NCBI RefSeq assembly: GCF_034190915.1
Contig: NW_026947484.1
Span: 137,490,982-137,554,981 of the forward strand
DNA: 64,000 bases
Source of the DNA: Cavia porcellus
Taxonomy: Eukaryota; Chordata; Mammalia; Rodentia; Caviidae
Reading direction: 5' to 3'
This document shows, piece by piece, positions 35,540 through 46,995 of the stretch. The position numbers were made by a program, and so were the translations under genes. Within the stretch, counting starts at the first letter, position 1. Every line of letters starts with the position of its first letter. Below the pieces are notes generated by a model. The model had not been told where the DNA came from. It ran no database searches and saw nothing but the letters and a program-made list of their open reading frames with translations.

Positions 35540-37190
35540 CACAGCAACAGTATTACCATTGTTTCTGGGAACAATGACCAAGACCAAGTCTAGAACCTCA
35601 GGGGCCTAACGCTAGTGAGAGAAACAGAAAGGTACCCCAATAGACCTTCATAAATGAGTCTGATTGTGAGTATGAAAGACATTAATGGCATAAGGAAGAC
35701 TTCAAAGTGGAAGTGCCATTTGCACTTAAGGTTGCACCAGGTAAAGATGAGGAAGGATATCATATTCAGAAGATAATATACTTCTGGGGAGATAGGAGCA
35801 AAGGTGCCACCAATTTAAATATTCTAAGCAATGCACAATTTATTTCATTCTCTGAATTAATGTCATGTTCATTGGCTGAGCTCTAAATGCCCTGAAGTCT
35901 CAGATTCTATAGGCTCAGAAAGCTTGCTGGTTGGACCCAACATGACCTGTGTCAAGAGCTCTCCAGGCCAGGCCCTGGTAAGCTTTCCTTACCATCAAAG
36001 TCTTGGATATCTGACCCAGGAACAAGCTTGAAAACTTGGGCAAAATGGGAGTCAAAGATCCCAGAGGAAAGTTCCTGAGACTCCTTTGTTCAAGCCATTC
36101 TTATTTTCTACTTTGTCTACCCTTGGGTAAAAAGCTTCATTCTCTTGACAGGTATTTATCAAACCCCAAAGATGGCCGCTTCTTCCCTCAAACCCTGGGC
36201 AAGAAAGTGTTCCTACCACATCTTTCCTATTGCATCTTGTACCTATTATCTTACTTTTAAATGTATGTTGGAAATATCTATTTGGGAATCTATCACAAAA
36301 AACACATACTCTATTAGTATTGTTGATTGGAATTCAATGCCCTCAGATCAGGAAATGTAACTTTGATACTATTGGACTCCAAGCAGCATTCAACAAATGT
36401 TCCTTGAAAGGACGCTGCTGCTACTGATAGCCATGATGGGGAGAGGAGTGGAGAGTCCTCGATTACACAGCTCCTGAGTGTGCCAAAGAGGGTGGGCATG
36501 GTAAAAATTGAATTTCCTAAGCAACATTCCATAATATATGAAGGTATTAAACTCTTTAGTAATTGTTAAAGGAATAATACACTGGTTCTGCAAAAGATGG
36601 CAGACTCTTACACTGTCACCATCACTGCAGCCTTGAACATTCCCCCAAAGAGGTTCCATTATGAGTTAATAAAATTATGGCAAAGGGAGAAAGTTTGTTA
36701 AGGCCACGATGGGACACTGAATTCCCCCTTGTGGGCTCCATCTCAATCCCTAACACAAGCTGCTTAAGGACAACACTGCTTACCACTGAAGCTGACCATT
36801 TTCCCACTTCCTGGTGACTGCTTTGCACAAAGGATCTGCTGCCCTTGCAGCTCATTCCTGCTTTTGCAACCAAAGCATGAATAGCTAGTCAGGCAACAGG
36901 GGCCAACAAGAAGAGCCTCTATTGACTCCAGTGGGTCTCTAAAGGTGGGGGATCCACATTTTGAACAACCACCTCTTGGTAATCCTCCAGCAAAACCAGT
37001 CAGGCTGGTTGTCATGTATTATTAGAAAGCCCACACGCCTGTCCTTGGAACAACAGAGGCACTTGTTGCCTGTTTCCCATCCATGGGACAAAGCTGGAGG
37101 GATTGGGGAAAAGGGAGCTGGGGCAGTGGGAACAGAGGCAAGGGTAGCACAGGGTAGAGCACTTGGGCCTTGAGTGTCAAGTGTACTGGG
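35540..37190. other. Anonymous DNA, no gene seen
   Basis: Several overlapping frames of 65-89 codons on both strands around 36.1-37.0 kb are consistent with chance. No exon-like context was found. Confidence 0.4.
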
Positions 37191-37199
37191 TTTAAAGCC

Positions 37200-37330
37200 C
37201 CTTACACATGAGCTAAGGCCTTAAGCAAATGATATACTTACTTGAGGTGATCGTGAACATTCACAAGGGTTTGGAAGGGAGATTTAAAAGACATACTACT
37301 ATAAAGCACCTACCATAAGCTTGCAAAATG
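37200..37330 (+). mobile_element. Possible MIR fragment
   Basis: ccttaagcaaatgatatact, then tataaagcacctaccataag, weakly follow MIR order (core, then the 'aaagcgcct' block). Confidence 0.4.
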
Positions 37331-37339
37331 TTAACACTT

Positions 37340-39400
37340 CAGATGCAGGTGCTTCTTAGGGGAATCCTTTCAGGGTAGAAGAAGTTGGATGAAAGCCTAC
37401 CACGACTTGCTGCTCTTCCAGGGAGCTGATGGAGCCCAGCATTCTTGCCAGGCACAGGGAGAGGAGCGCTGTGCAGGAAGCCCTGCTGACCCCACCAAGA
37501 CTGTCACTCCAGGACAGGTGGTTTCAGCTGAGTGAGGAAGCTGACATTTTGTTTCAAGGAAAGAACTTCCCAGTGTTTTGTCAATCTCTTTATGAACTTT
37601 TCACTGCAAATCTAGATTCTTGGTCTTTTCCTTATTTCTTCCCTCTGTTTTCTTTTATTTTCTTCTCATTGAAATAGACACTAGAAATTATTAGGATTGG
37701 TCCTTCAAACAATGCTTGGAACCAGTAAATATGTCTTCTTAACACTGTAATGAATTCTGCCTGACATTAAATCACCGACTCGTTTATTTTCCATCTCTTC
37801 CTTTCCAGAAAGGTAAATGATATCCTAAAGGGGAAAGGCAACTACAATATAACTGAGAGGAGCAAAAAGGAAGGGGAGAGACTTGCTTCTTTCATTTCTG
37901 GAAAGTTAAGCAGCAGCAGCAGCAGCCAGGGTCTCTGCCCAAAGAACTCCGAGGAAAACTAGAGACCCTCGCCTGGAGTTGGGGGTGGGGTGGGGCTGTT
38001 GGAGTGAATTATTCAGGAGTATCGAGAAATTACATCCACAAAGAAGAGTCAAAACACATCGTCCTCCTTCATCCTAAGAGCGCATAGAAATGCTACTGCA
38101 TCCCGCCAGTCTCCACTCATTCCTCTCTTTCCCAGAGCACCCTACTCAGCGGCCCTAAAGTGCTCAGCATCGTACATTTCTGTGGAGCTCCCAGCCTGGT
38201 GCCCTGTGCTCCTCTCAGCTCAGTGCTACCTCACTAGTGTCAGCCCTCCATAGCACCCCATCGCCCAAAAAACCTCGCTGTTCCTCACTGGGTGCCTCAC
38301 AAGGCTGGGGTGTGATGCTGAATTCAGTTAGGTTATAGTCTGGTGAGGCTCTCACTGGCCTAATGCTGGATCAGAGGATACAAGCGGGGTCACATGCAAC
38401 AGCCCAGCAATTCTCCAGATTCCTAAAAGCTTTCACCTCTCTTCTTAACTTTAAGGACAGAGAGAAGAGTACCCTACCTCCAGAAGATGATCTGTCCCAG
38501 GGAAGCCATGGCGAGAAGAAGGATTCCTTCCCACAGCAGGACTCAGGAGCTGGGCTGCGTGGAACTCAGTGCTTTGCCTTTTGAGTGCTGTGACTCACAG
38601 AAAGCTCCAGTGTGCTCACCTTAAATAGTGCGGGCTGGCAAGGCTGGCTCAGGTATGAGGAAACAGACCTTCAGCGCAGCGTAGCCTGGGGCTGCCTGCA
38701 CCCAGCTGGCCAGTGAAGCTAAGGCCAGAGCTGCCTTTCTAAGCCCTGACTGGTGACAGTGAAAAGGAGAAGCTTGCCAGGACCCTGCTTTAGGGCTTGT
38801 GTTCAGCATAGGTCTTTCCCTCCTAACAGTGAAAGGGAGCTCCAGAGAAGGAGACTTACTCTCAAAACAAGGAAGAACTAGAACAGCTCATTGTCCCCAA
38901 GTTTCCCTTCCTTCTGGTAGCCGACACTCGGGGAGAGGCTGAGTCACCCTTAATGGGGTCTCTCATGGAGGTGATTCATGCTGAAAAATCTCAGAAAGGC
39001 CAGGAGGGAGAGTGACCAGAGCCCTGAATTTGTCACCTAAGCCTGAGACTGCACACCTGGGTGGCGAAATCTTTTCTACTTGCATGTCAATAAGAGGGTA
39101 AGAGGGCCTGCTTTTATGTCTCAAAAAATTTTTTTGAAATAACAAAAATTCCAAACGTAAATTATTTAGGACTATTGCTGTTAAAGGTGATTCAGTTAGC
39201 AAACATGATCTACCAATCACATCCAGCATTCAGATTTGAACTAGACAGGATACTTTTTAAGGTATAAAGCTTGCTATTTCTGATTTCCTGTTCTTGAATA
39301 GGAAATGTTCATGACTGCTGGATGACTGTTTTTGGGGAGCATTCCAGAAGGAAGGACTGAGTGGTAAGACAATTAGCAAAGAATAGAATTTCACAGCAGA
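37340..39400. other. Anonymous, relatively G/C-rich DNA
   Basis: Slightly higher G/C than the surroundings, with a short AGC repeat at 37911-37925. Open frames here (such as 37429-37677 and 38363-38584) show no known motif. It is the stretch most likely to hide conserved non-coding sequence or an unrecognised exon, but nothing can be named. Confidence 0.35.
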
Positions 39401-39404
39401 AGGA

Positions 39405-39485
39405 TCTCTATAGTTGAACAAAGCCAGGTCCAAATTCTGAGTGATTTTGGGAAAATCATTATATTTCTTCTAGGTATCTCTTGCT
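39405..39485 (+). mobile_element. MIR SINE fragment
   Basis: ggtccaaattctgagtgatt and tttgggaaaatcattatatt follow the MIR 5' core in direct orientation. Confidence 0.55.
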
Positions 39486-39489
39486 GGAT

Positions 39490-40340
39490 TGGTTGGTTAG
39501 AGAAGGGATCCTTCCCTTTCCCCAAAGTAAGTAAAGAAGAATGCCTTCTAACTATTCAGTACCTGTAAAGACTAGGTCCTTCTCAGGCTTAGAGAAGCTA
39601 AACAATGTCTTCCATAGTTCCTACACATTCTGACCATGAGCAGAGGATTACCGCTGAACCCCTTAAGGATCCCTGAAAAGAACAACTTCACCCCAAAACC
39701 TCCTCCAACCTCTGGCTTCACTAAGGGAAGCTGAAAGGAGGGCCTTGGATGAAAAGCTTGATGATCCTTCAGAGAGTCCTCTAGGTGAGAGAGAAAATAG
39801 CCAGGGGCAGCATCTACAGGAAGGAATAAAGGAGGTCACCTGACACAAGGGCAGACATTATTTGACAGGAATGTAAAACTGAAAAGCATTCTGCCTCTGA
39901 AAAATCAAACAGACATTACTGTGGTTCTGGCATTAAAACCTGGACAGCACTCGACTCTCTTGATTCTTATTTCTGAGGACTTCCACTAATGTTTCCCTCT
40001 TTGACTTGTGCCCAAGTTGCTTTTCTTCTTCTCCATAAGTGAAGGCTTCTTTATGTCTCTGTCTTCTGTACTCTCTTTTCATAGCACACATATCTTTAGG
40101 TGACCTCAACCACTGCTCTGCTTCACCTGCCCTAGTATCTGAAGATCCCCAAATCTGTAGCCTCAGCTCATGCCTCATCTGGGCTCCAGCTCAGCATAGC
40201 CAACTTAGTGGGCGTCTTCAGCTGGCTGTCCTTCTAAGACCACAAACTAGAAGCATCACTGCCATTGAGTATTCTTACCTCTTGGAACACAGCAGCCCAC
40301 TTCCTGCTGTAGGGGTGGAGGGAAATTTCTTCTCTGTCCT
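39490..40340. other. Anonymous DNA, no gene seen
   Basis: A 101-codon plus-strand frame (40039-40344) begins with a hydrophobic run but has no family match. It is not called as a gene. Confidence 0.4.
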
Positions 40341-40349
40341 TTAAAGAGT

Positions 40350-40850
40350 TACTGGAATAAACTGACAAAGATTAAATAAGAGAAAAGACACAGAAATTTA
40401 TTAACATACAAAAGGAAAAAACTATAGCAAGGGCACATGAGGAAATACCCACTGAGGGCTTGAAATTTCTTATTAGGTAACTGATTAATCCCCAAGACAT
40501 TCTATTTGGAACTTAAATGTACCCAAAGGAAAGACATTTCCTGATAGGAGAAATCGGTACTGATGTAGTTACATTCCTTAGTTTTCTTTTTTGAGAAAGA
40601 TAATGGCATTTTAGGGAGTGCGAGGGCTGTGTTCTTCTTGCAGTCTGCTCTTAATACAGATAAGAGAGTTCCAGGGCTTGTATGCCTGGTAGGCAGAAGC
40701 AGTATAAGCTGCCTTTTAGGTCAGAGTATGATTCTTTGAGCCCCAATACTAGACTACCTGACTCAAAAGCCTCCAATTTGCCCTATATTTCCTCCTCTTT
40801 TGCCCTCTTCATCCTGCTTTCACCAATTCTCTTGATTCTTCCTCCTTGAT
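40350..40850 (-). mobile_element. Possible old ERV LTR, antisense
   Basis: Read on the minus strand, the 40350-40410 part gives aataaatttctgtgtctttt and then a T-rich U5-like end, the layout of an LTR polyadenylation region. The remainder is consistent with U3 but not recognisable. The ends are uncertain. Confidence 0.4.
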
Positions 40851-40854
40851 TAGT

Positions 40855-41600
40855 TATAGGACTGCCATGACAAATATCACAGATTGGTGACATAAAAAAC
40901 AGAATTTTACTCTCACTATTTTGGAGCCACAAGTCAGCGATGAAGTTAGCAGACTTGGTTTCTCCTGAGGCCTCTGTCCTTGGCTCATAGGTGGCTGTTT
41001 GCTCCCTGAATCTCTGCGGGGTCTTCCTATTGTACATGTGTTATAGTGTGCTCGCACGACTCCCACTTAAGCCTCATGTAATCATCAGTGGGGCCGAGTC
41101 TGGCGTTCGTGATTGGCTTGTTGTCTGGCGCTGGGATTGATGGTGTGAGTGCTGCACCCAGGCAGGAGTGGAGCCGAGATACCGTGTAAGGGTGGGAAGA
41201 AGGCATGGCTTCTTTCTTTTCCATGGTTTGTGTTTACTGTTTGCAGCCACCTTGAACCACTGTCCCCCACTACGTCACCTTGCTGCTTGGAGTCAACTGA
41301 GTATGGACTGAAACCCCTTAAACTCTAAGAAATAAACCTTCCCTTTCCTAATTTTGAGTGTCAGATATTTTGTCTCAGTAATGAGAGAAAAGCAACTAAA
41401 ACAACATGTCTGTGTCCTGATCTCTTCTTCTTATAGGAAAAGTATCCTATTAGATGAGGATTACCCTGCTGACTTTATTTTAACTTAACTGCTTTGTTTA
41501 AGCCCCTAACTCCACATAACTCACATTCTGAAGTACTTGGGATTAGTACTTCAACATATGAGTTTTAGAGATATAATTTATCCTTTACTGCTCCTTTATG
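40855..41600 (+). mobile_element. Ancient interspersed repeat split by a solo LTR
   Basis: The text gactgccatgacaaatatca, aacagaattttactctcact and ctccctgaatctctgcgggg, resuming after the LTR as tctgtgtcctgatctcttct, follows a well-known old mammalian repeat ('...cttctccctgtgtcttcacatgg...tctgtgtcc...'). Its class name is not certain to me. Removing 41039-41408 rejoins it cleanly. Confidence 0.6.
41039..41403 (+). mobile_element. MaLR-type solo LTR with exact 5-bp TSD
   Basis: A 365-bp element beginning TGTTATAG and ending TAAAACA, flanked on both sides by acatg (41034-41038 and 41404-41408). The 3' part has the MaLR signature: ggactgaaaccccttaaact, aataaa at 41331-41336, then cagatattttgtctcagtaa and gaaaagcaactaaaaca. 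The TG...CA ends plus a 5-bp TSD show an LTR-retrotransposon insertion reduced to one LTR by recombination. Confidence 0.9.
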
Positions 41601-41699
41601 CCTCTAAATCTGTCTCTTGTCCCTCCAATGTTTTGCTGAAATTCAATCTTTCATCATTTCTTGGTTGATTAAATCATTAAAATTATTTATTAGCTTTAT

Positions 41700-42190
41700 T
41701 GTCCTGTTTCTTGGCTCCCTTGATGTAACATTTCACCCTTTTCTGCTAGAGTGGTCTTTTTAAAATGCAAATCTGAAGAGGCTGCTTCTTGGCCTCTGAC
41801 CTCCGCCTGCCTCTAGATTTTTCTCTCTTGTCCTCCTCTCTCACGCTAGAGTAATCATGCTGAACTGCTTTGGATAAAAGTCATGCTTTACCAAGTCTTT
41901 GGTAAAAGTCATGCTTTTCCAAGACATTCTTCTTTTACACATATTACATTATTTACCTGAAATCTATTCCTGTCCTTTTCTCTTTTTACTTATAATCTAT
42001 GGAGAAAAATTCCCAACCACTTCCATCTGGCAGAGGCTGCTGCCATGTCAATCTGGAGCTGAATTGTGATTTTTTTCCTTTTCTATTTCTTTTACTAGAT
42101 CAGCCTTAAAAACAGACAAGATATCTATCTTCATACTTTCTGTTGCATGCACTAAGTAAGCAATCATTAAATGTTTGTTGAATAAATGTG
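41700..42190 (+). mobile_element. L2-like LINE 3' end
   Basis: tttaaaatgcaaatctgaag, C/T-rich middle text and the terminal attaaatgtttgttgaataa match the L2 3' region. The segment caagtctttggtaaaagtca next to a near copy (41880-41925) shows a short internal duplication. Confidence 0.6.
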
Positions 42191-42789
42191 TATTTTTCCT
42201 TCTCAGCACACAATGATAATACTATTTCCTGTGTATGCTAATCTCATTGCTGGTCCACAAGGTCCTGGAGGACAAAAACTAATGCCTTGCTCTCGAGTTT
42301 TGTCCCTTTGTTTGTTTGTTTGTTTGCTTGCTTTGTTTTGTCACCCTGTTCCAGCACTAACCCAGACATCAAAAGATTCCAGCAACACTTATTGAATGGT
42401 CAAGTAGGGATCAAATTGGGGTGTAATCAATCAAAAGTGTTCTGGAAGAGAAGGCTTGTAAACTGGATTGATACTATTACAGGCAGAGATAACAAATTGC
42501 ATTTGAAAGACGAGCAATTTAGAATTAGGACAAAAGGTAAAGCAGATGTTTAAAACAAACAAAATATATTTTTCCCTTGTCAATTTTTGGCAAAAGGAAG
42601 AACAGAGATGAAGACAAATTTAACGCCTAGGGTCAAAAGACCTTCCCATGAATTTTAAAAAATATATGATATTGAAACAGATTAGTCAGTTAGAGCATTT
42701 ATTTTCTCATTGTGTATCTGTATGTTTTTCTGATCACCAGTGTTATAGTTCCCCCGAATCACAGCACACTCTGGCTGTGTGGGGGTCTA

Positions 42790-42915
42790 CACTTTTCACA
42801 AAAGATGTGAGCTCATACGATCCTTACAACAACCATGAAGGGTGTTCAGGAAAGGGAGTTTCACAAATGGGAAACTAAAAGTCAGAGATTAAGAGACTTC
42901 CAAGGTCAACTAATT
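42790..42915 (-). mobile_element. MIR SINE, antisense
   Basis: gatccttacaacaaccatga, gggaaactaaaagtcagaga and cttccaaggtcaactaattt are reversed MIR blocks. Confidence 0.7.
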
Positions 42916-42988
42916 TAAGCTTTCCCAGGCCTTGCTTGCCTGTTTGTGTAGTTATATTAATAAAAATAAAGATTTCACTAGCTCTTGA

Positions 42989-42999
42989 ACCTAATTTTA
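42989..42999 (+). repeat. Target-site duplication, left
   Basis: acctaatttta, repeated exactly at 44697-44707. Confidence 0.85.
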
Positions 43000-44696
43000 C
43001 TATTTTTTATTTTATTTTAAAGAAAACAAAACAGAAAGAACAAAGCAGATCAGAACAGAACAATGCAAGCAACACAGAACTTCAAAACAAGACAAGAAAT
43101 TAACAATGGCCACCATAATGTCTCTTGTTTTCTTCAAAATAGTTGTCTATACCTTCATACACAATAAATTCAAGCAAAACAAACTGGTATAAAACCAATC
43201 AAAACAAAAGAATGAATGCATTGTGGGCCTTCAAAACTAGACAATAGGAAATCAACAATGGCTACCATAATAACTCTTGTTTTCTTCAAAATAGCTGTTC
43301 ATACCTTCATATATATTTAAAGAAAATCATAGAAAATGGACTAAAACCAATTATGAAAGAATAGAAGCATTATAGGACTTCAAACCAAGATGATAGGAAA
43401 TCATCAATAGCTACCATGTCTTGTTTTCTTCAAAATAGTTGTTTAATAGCATCAACACATAATAAAATCAATTCTTGTAAACTCTTTAGGAGAAATTCTA
43501 GGCATGTATAAGCCTACACAGGTACATCTATCCTTTCTGTATTGGAGGGAAAAATAAAACAAAACAAAATATAAGAAAAACAAAAAGCCAAAAGGGACAA
43601 ATAAATAACAGTAACAAAAATCCCAAAACAATAACAATGTAGGCTTTCAAAACAAGGTGTTAGGACCAATAACAGCAAAGGCTGTTATTTTGTATAGTTT
43701 TCCTTAAAAGAGTTTCTCAGATTACCAGATAAAGCATACAGAATTGACCTACTTTTATGAATCTTAATTGTTTCATTCTAAGAGCTAATAGAATTAGTAG
43801 TACAATCATTTTAGCTACCTTAAATGCATATATACAAATTTGTATCTTTTTTCTTTTCCCTTTCTTCTTTTCTCCTTTTTCCTGAGCTATTTTCCCCCTT
43901 TGAGCAATTTGTTACCCTATCATAATATTTATTGAAGATGTTCTATCTTATTTACTCTTTCAGTTTCTTATACTAGGGAGACAATATGGTATTTATACAT
44001 GTGAGTTTGATTTATTTCAGTTATGAGTATGGCCTCAAGTTGCATCCGTTTACCTATAGAAGTCTCAATGTGATCCTTCTGTATAGCTGAATAGTACCCC
44101 ATTGTATAAAATACTATATCTTTTCATCCATTCCTCCGTTGATAGGCATTTGGGTTGTTTACAAGGTTTGGCCATTACAAATTGTGCTGCTATAAATATG
44201 GGTATATATATATATTACTGTGTTATGATGTTTTTGATTCTTCTGGGAATATGCCCAGAAGCAGGGTACTTGGGTCAAAAGGAACCTCCAATCCCAGCTT
44301 TTTTGAGGAACCTAAGGACTCATTTCCATAGTGGTTGCACCAGTCTACACTCCCACCAACAGTGAAGACGAGTTCTTTTCCCCACAGCCTCTCCAGCATT
44401 TGTTATTGGTGGTTTTCTTGATCCTGGCCATTCTTTCTGGAGTGAGATGGAATCTCAGTGCTGTTTTAATTTGCATTTCTTAAATGACCAATGATGTTGA
44501 ACATTTTTTTGTGTTTTTATTTGGCATTTGTATTTCTTCAGCTGAGAAGTGTACATTCTCTCAGATGTCCATTTTTGGATTGGGACCTTGAATTTTAGGG
44601 GCTGGCTTTTTAAAACAATTGTTTACATGTTCTAGATAGAAGTCCTTTGTCTGAGGGACAGTTGGCTAAGATATTTTCCTAATTCATGGGTTTTGC
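43000..44696 (-). mobile_element. 5'-truncated LINE-1
   Basis: A 1.7-kb minus-strand L1 with an 11-bp TSD. It has a T-rich (poly(A)) end at 43000-43018 and a 3' UTR with ~150-bp units (43.02-43.45 kb; the anchor cttgttttcttcaaaat recurs at 43123, 43276 and 43420). The ORF2 C-terminal coding remnant runs from about 43.97 to 44.69 kb. It includes the antisense of the Cys/His motif near 44.36-44.42 kb and several frameshifts. Truncation at the 5' end is typical of L1 target-primed reverse transcription. Confidence 0.93.
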
Positions 44697-44751
44697 ACCT
44701 AATTTTAAAAGAAACATTTGTAGCTCATCTGTACATTTGACATTATAGGAC

Positions 44752-45190
44752 ATGTTACAAAAGTTCTCAGAAAAGCAAGCTGCAGAGGATTCTTTCATTG
44801 AGCTCCCCCACCCCCGGAATCATGCTTCCCTGTACCAATGCCTTTGTATAATTCCTACCTCCATTGACTCTGGGCTGGTCTGCTGGAACGTTAGCAAAGG
44901 TGATACAAGCAGCAGCTTGAAAAGTGCTTATGTATTTAGGCATGCCCTCTCTGGCTAGTATAGACTTCTACCACCATGTGTAAAGGGGGAAAAAAAGAGT
45001 TCAGATCCTTGAAACCACCAGCCAACCTGCCAGCTGATTACAGGCCATGAATGACTTCAGGCAAGAGGAAGAATCACCCAGGAGAACCCAGCCTGAATTA
45101 CTAACCTAGATAATCAGGGACAAAATAAAGTTGTTGTTTTAAGTCACTCTATTTTGGGGTAGTTTATTACACAAACAACAATAATTGATA
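44752..45190 (+). mobile_element. MLT1-type (ERVL-MaLR) LTR
   Basis: Begins tgttacaaaagttctcagaa. The 3' part carries caaaataaagttgttgtttt, taagtcactctattttgggg and tagtttattacacaaacaac, the hallmark 3' end of MLT1 LTRs. Confidence 0.7.
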
Positions 45191-45194
45191 CATT

Positions 45195-45955
45195 GCTCTT
45201 TTACCTGATTCTGTTCTGAGTTTCTCTTCTATGGTCATTGTTTCTACATCTACTACTGATGTCATTTCACTATCTGCTGGTAGTCCTGCTAAATCAACAG
45301 TTGGCCTGATCTATTGCTCTTAGGCCTACAGTGAGGCAGAAACATCGTGGGGAAGGGTGTGGCGAAAGAAATGTGCTCACCATATGGCAGCCAGAAAGCA
45401 AAGGAAACAGGCAGCAAAGAAGAGGCTGGAACCACATGTGGTCCTCAAGTTCATAACCCTTCAGCTGGGCCCCACTTCCTGTTTCCATCACTTCCAAATA
45501 ATACCATCAAATTATGATCACATCAGTGGATTGACCCACTTGTTATGGTCTACAACTAAACGTTTCCCCAAAACACTCATGTGTTTGGAAGGACCATGGT
45601 GATTCTACACCCATCAGTAGATTCATCCATTGACAAGGTCAGATGCTGTTGGGAGAGGGATCTGGTTGAAGAAACCCTGGCTCTTCCCTCCCCAACCCTT
45701 TTTTACTTTTTGGCTGTTGTGGGTTAAAACATCTTTTTTCCATTATGGCCTTCTACTATGCTGAACCAGCCTACCATGGACAGAAAATATGAACCAAAGT
45801 AGACCTCTCCTCTTTTAAATTGTAGATATCATGTATTTTTGTCCCAGGGATAAGACTACTTGATGAAGTTAGATCCCTCATGATCCACTTAGTTTCCAAA
45901 AGCCCACCAGCACCAAGACTTTAGCTCAGGACTTCTGGGGGATATTTCAAATTCA
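45195..45955 (+). mobile_element. Ancient interspersed repeat split by a solo LTR
   Basis: ataataccatcaaattatga and cagtggattgacccact before the LTR, and gatgaagttagatccctcat, gatccacttagtttccaaaa and tcaaattcaaaccatatc after it, read as one continuous old repeat once the LTR is removed. The family name is not certain. Confidence 0.55.
45541..45855 (+). mobile_element. MaLR-type solo LTR
   Basis: Starts TGTTATGGTCTACAACTAAA. It continues with aaaacactcatgtgtttgga, and ccagcctaccatggacagaa near the 3' end, which follow MaLR LTR order. The flanks are ccact (45536-45540) and ctact (45856-45860), a 4/5 match as expected for an old TSD. Confidence 0.78.
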
Positions 45956-45959
45956 AACC

Positions 45960-46145
45960 ATATCGGTGAGCTCAATAAACACTGGATGACTGTAAATGCA
46001 TAAATGAGCCCAGCTAACACCTTGTGGGACAGAGATGACTTGTCTCAGTTGAGCCCAAATCATAATGTCATGAGCAAATAAATTATCATTATTTCAAGCC
46101 AATAACATTTGGGATCATTTGTTATACAGAAAACAATACCTAATG
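45960..46145 (+). mobile_element. MLT1-type LTR 3' part
   Basis: gcccagctaacaccttgtgg, caaataaattatcattattt and caagccaataacatttggga match the MLT1 U3/R/U5 order. Confidence 0.65.
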
Positions 46146-46149
46146 CAAA

Positions 46150-46401
46150 AAGCAAAATCAAAAAGAAAAAGCCAAATTGAGAAAGCATTTGCAGCTCATA
46201 CCACAAGGGTTATAATTCTAATATAAAGTTTTCCTTATATAAATTTCCTTATTATAAAATATAAATGACCAGTGATCCAGTAGAATAAGCAATCAATATG
46301 AATATGCTATTTGTTCTAAAGAAAGTATAAATAGCTGTTTATAATATATATAATCATGTTTGATCTCATTCACAATAACATAAATTGAAAGTAAAACTAT
46401 A
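46150..46401 (+). mobile_element. Ancient L1M ORF2, left part
   Basis: Decayed text equivalent to the 'NKYMKKC...REMQIKTTL' coding region. It ends at taacataaattgaaagtaaa and is resumed at 49291 after a younger insertion. Confidence 0.7.
46388..46401 (+). repeat. Target-site duplication, left
   Basis: aaagtaaaactata, matching aaagtgaaactata at 49277-49290 in 13 of 14 positions. Confidence 0.85.
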
Positions 46402-46995
46402 CAGAAAACCAGGCAATCTGCCTCTGCCCTGCTGGGTACCACCACCAGAAGGCCCTTTCCTCTGCATGCCCAGCATGGGCCAAAGGACTCAGGCAGATCC
46501 ACTTCTGTCTGCTATGCACTGACACCAAAAGGCCGTGTCCTACATGCAGGCAGTGTGGGCATAGCTCACCTTCAGGGAGCTGCCACCAGAAGGCTCCTTC
46601 CTCCAGGCAGCCAGCTGGAGCAGGGACACACATCCAGGTAAACCTTATGCATCCATAGGCCACCATTTGAGGCACTTGGTTCCCTCCGATAGCCATCATC
46701 CACTAGCAGAGTCAAAAAAACACACCCCTGTGTGGTTGCCACCATTGTGGAAGTCTCAGTGTAAACACACAGGCCGAGAGAAGCAGCCCCACCTACATGC
46801 ATCCCTGATCATCAGCAAGGGCCCAGTGTAGCTACATAGCTCTGGAGAAGCCCACTCCACTCCCTGCTACCTCCTTATAAATCTGGAATTAGAGGAACTC
46901 AGGTGCTTGTCCCATTCCCCCACACTGCCTAGGGGCAACCAACATAGGAAGTCTCTGGGACCCCACAACCAGCTTGTTGGGAGGAACCTAGGAAA
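46402..46995 (+). promoter_or_regulatory. 5' UTR of internally deleted L1
   Basis: G/C-richer than its flanks, with imperfect short-period units. ccacc(a)agaaggc-type motifs recur at about 46438, 46522 and 46583. The units differ from those at 5.4 kb and 25.5 kb. The promoter role is inferred from position. Confidence 0.55.

Noticed and set aside
37429..38584. Plus-strand frames of 73-82 codons as exons
   Set aside because: No domain resemblance and no paired acceptor/donor sites that keep a frame between them.
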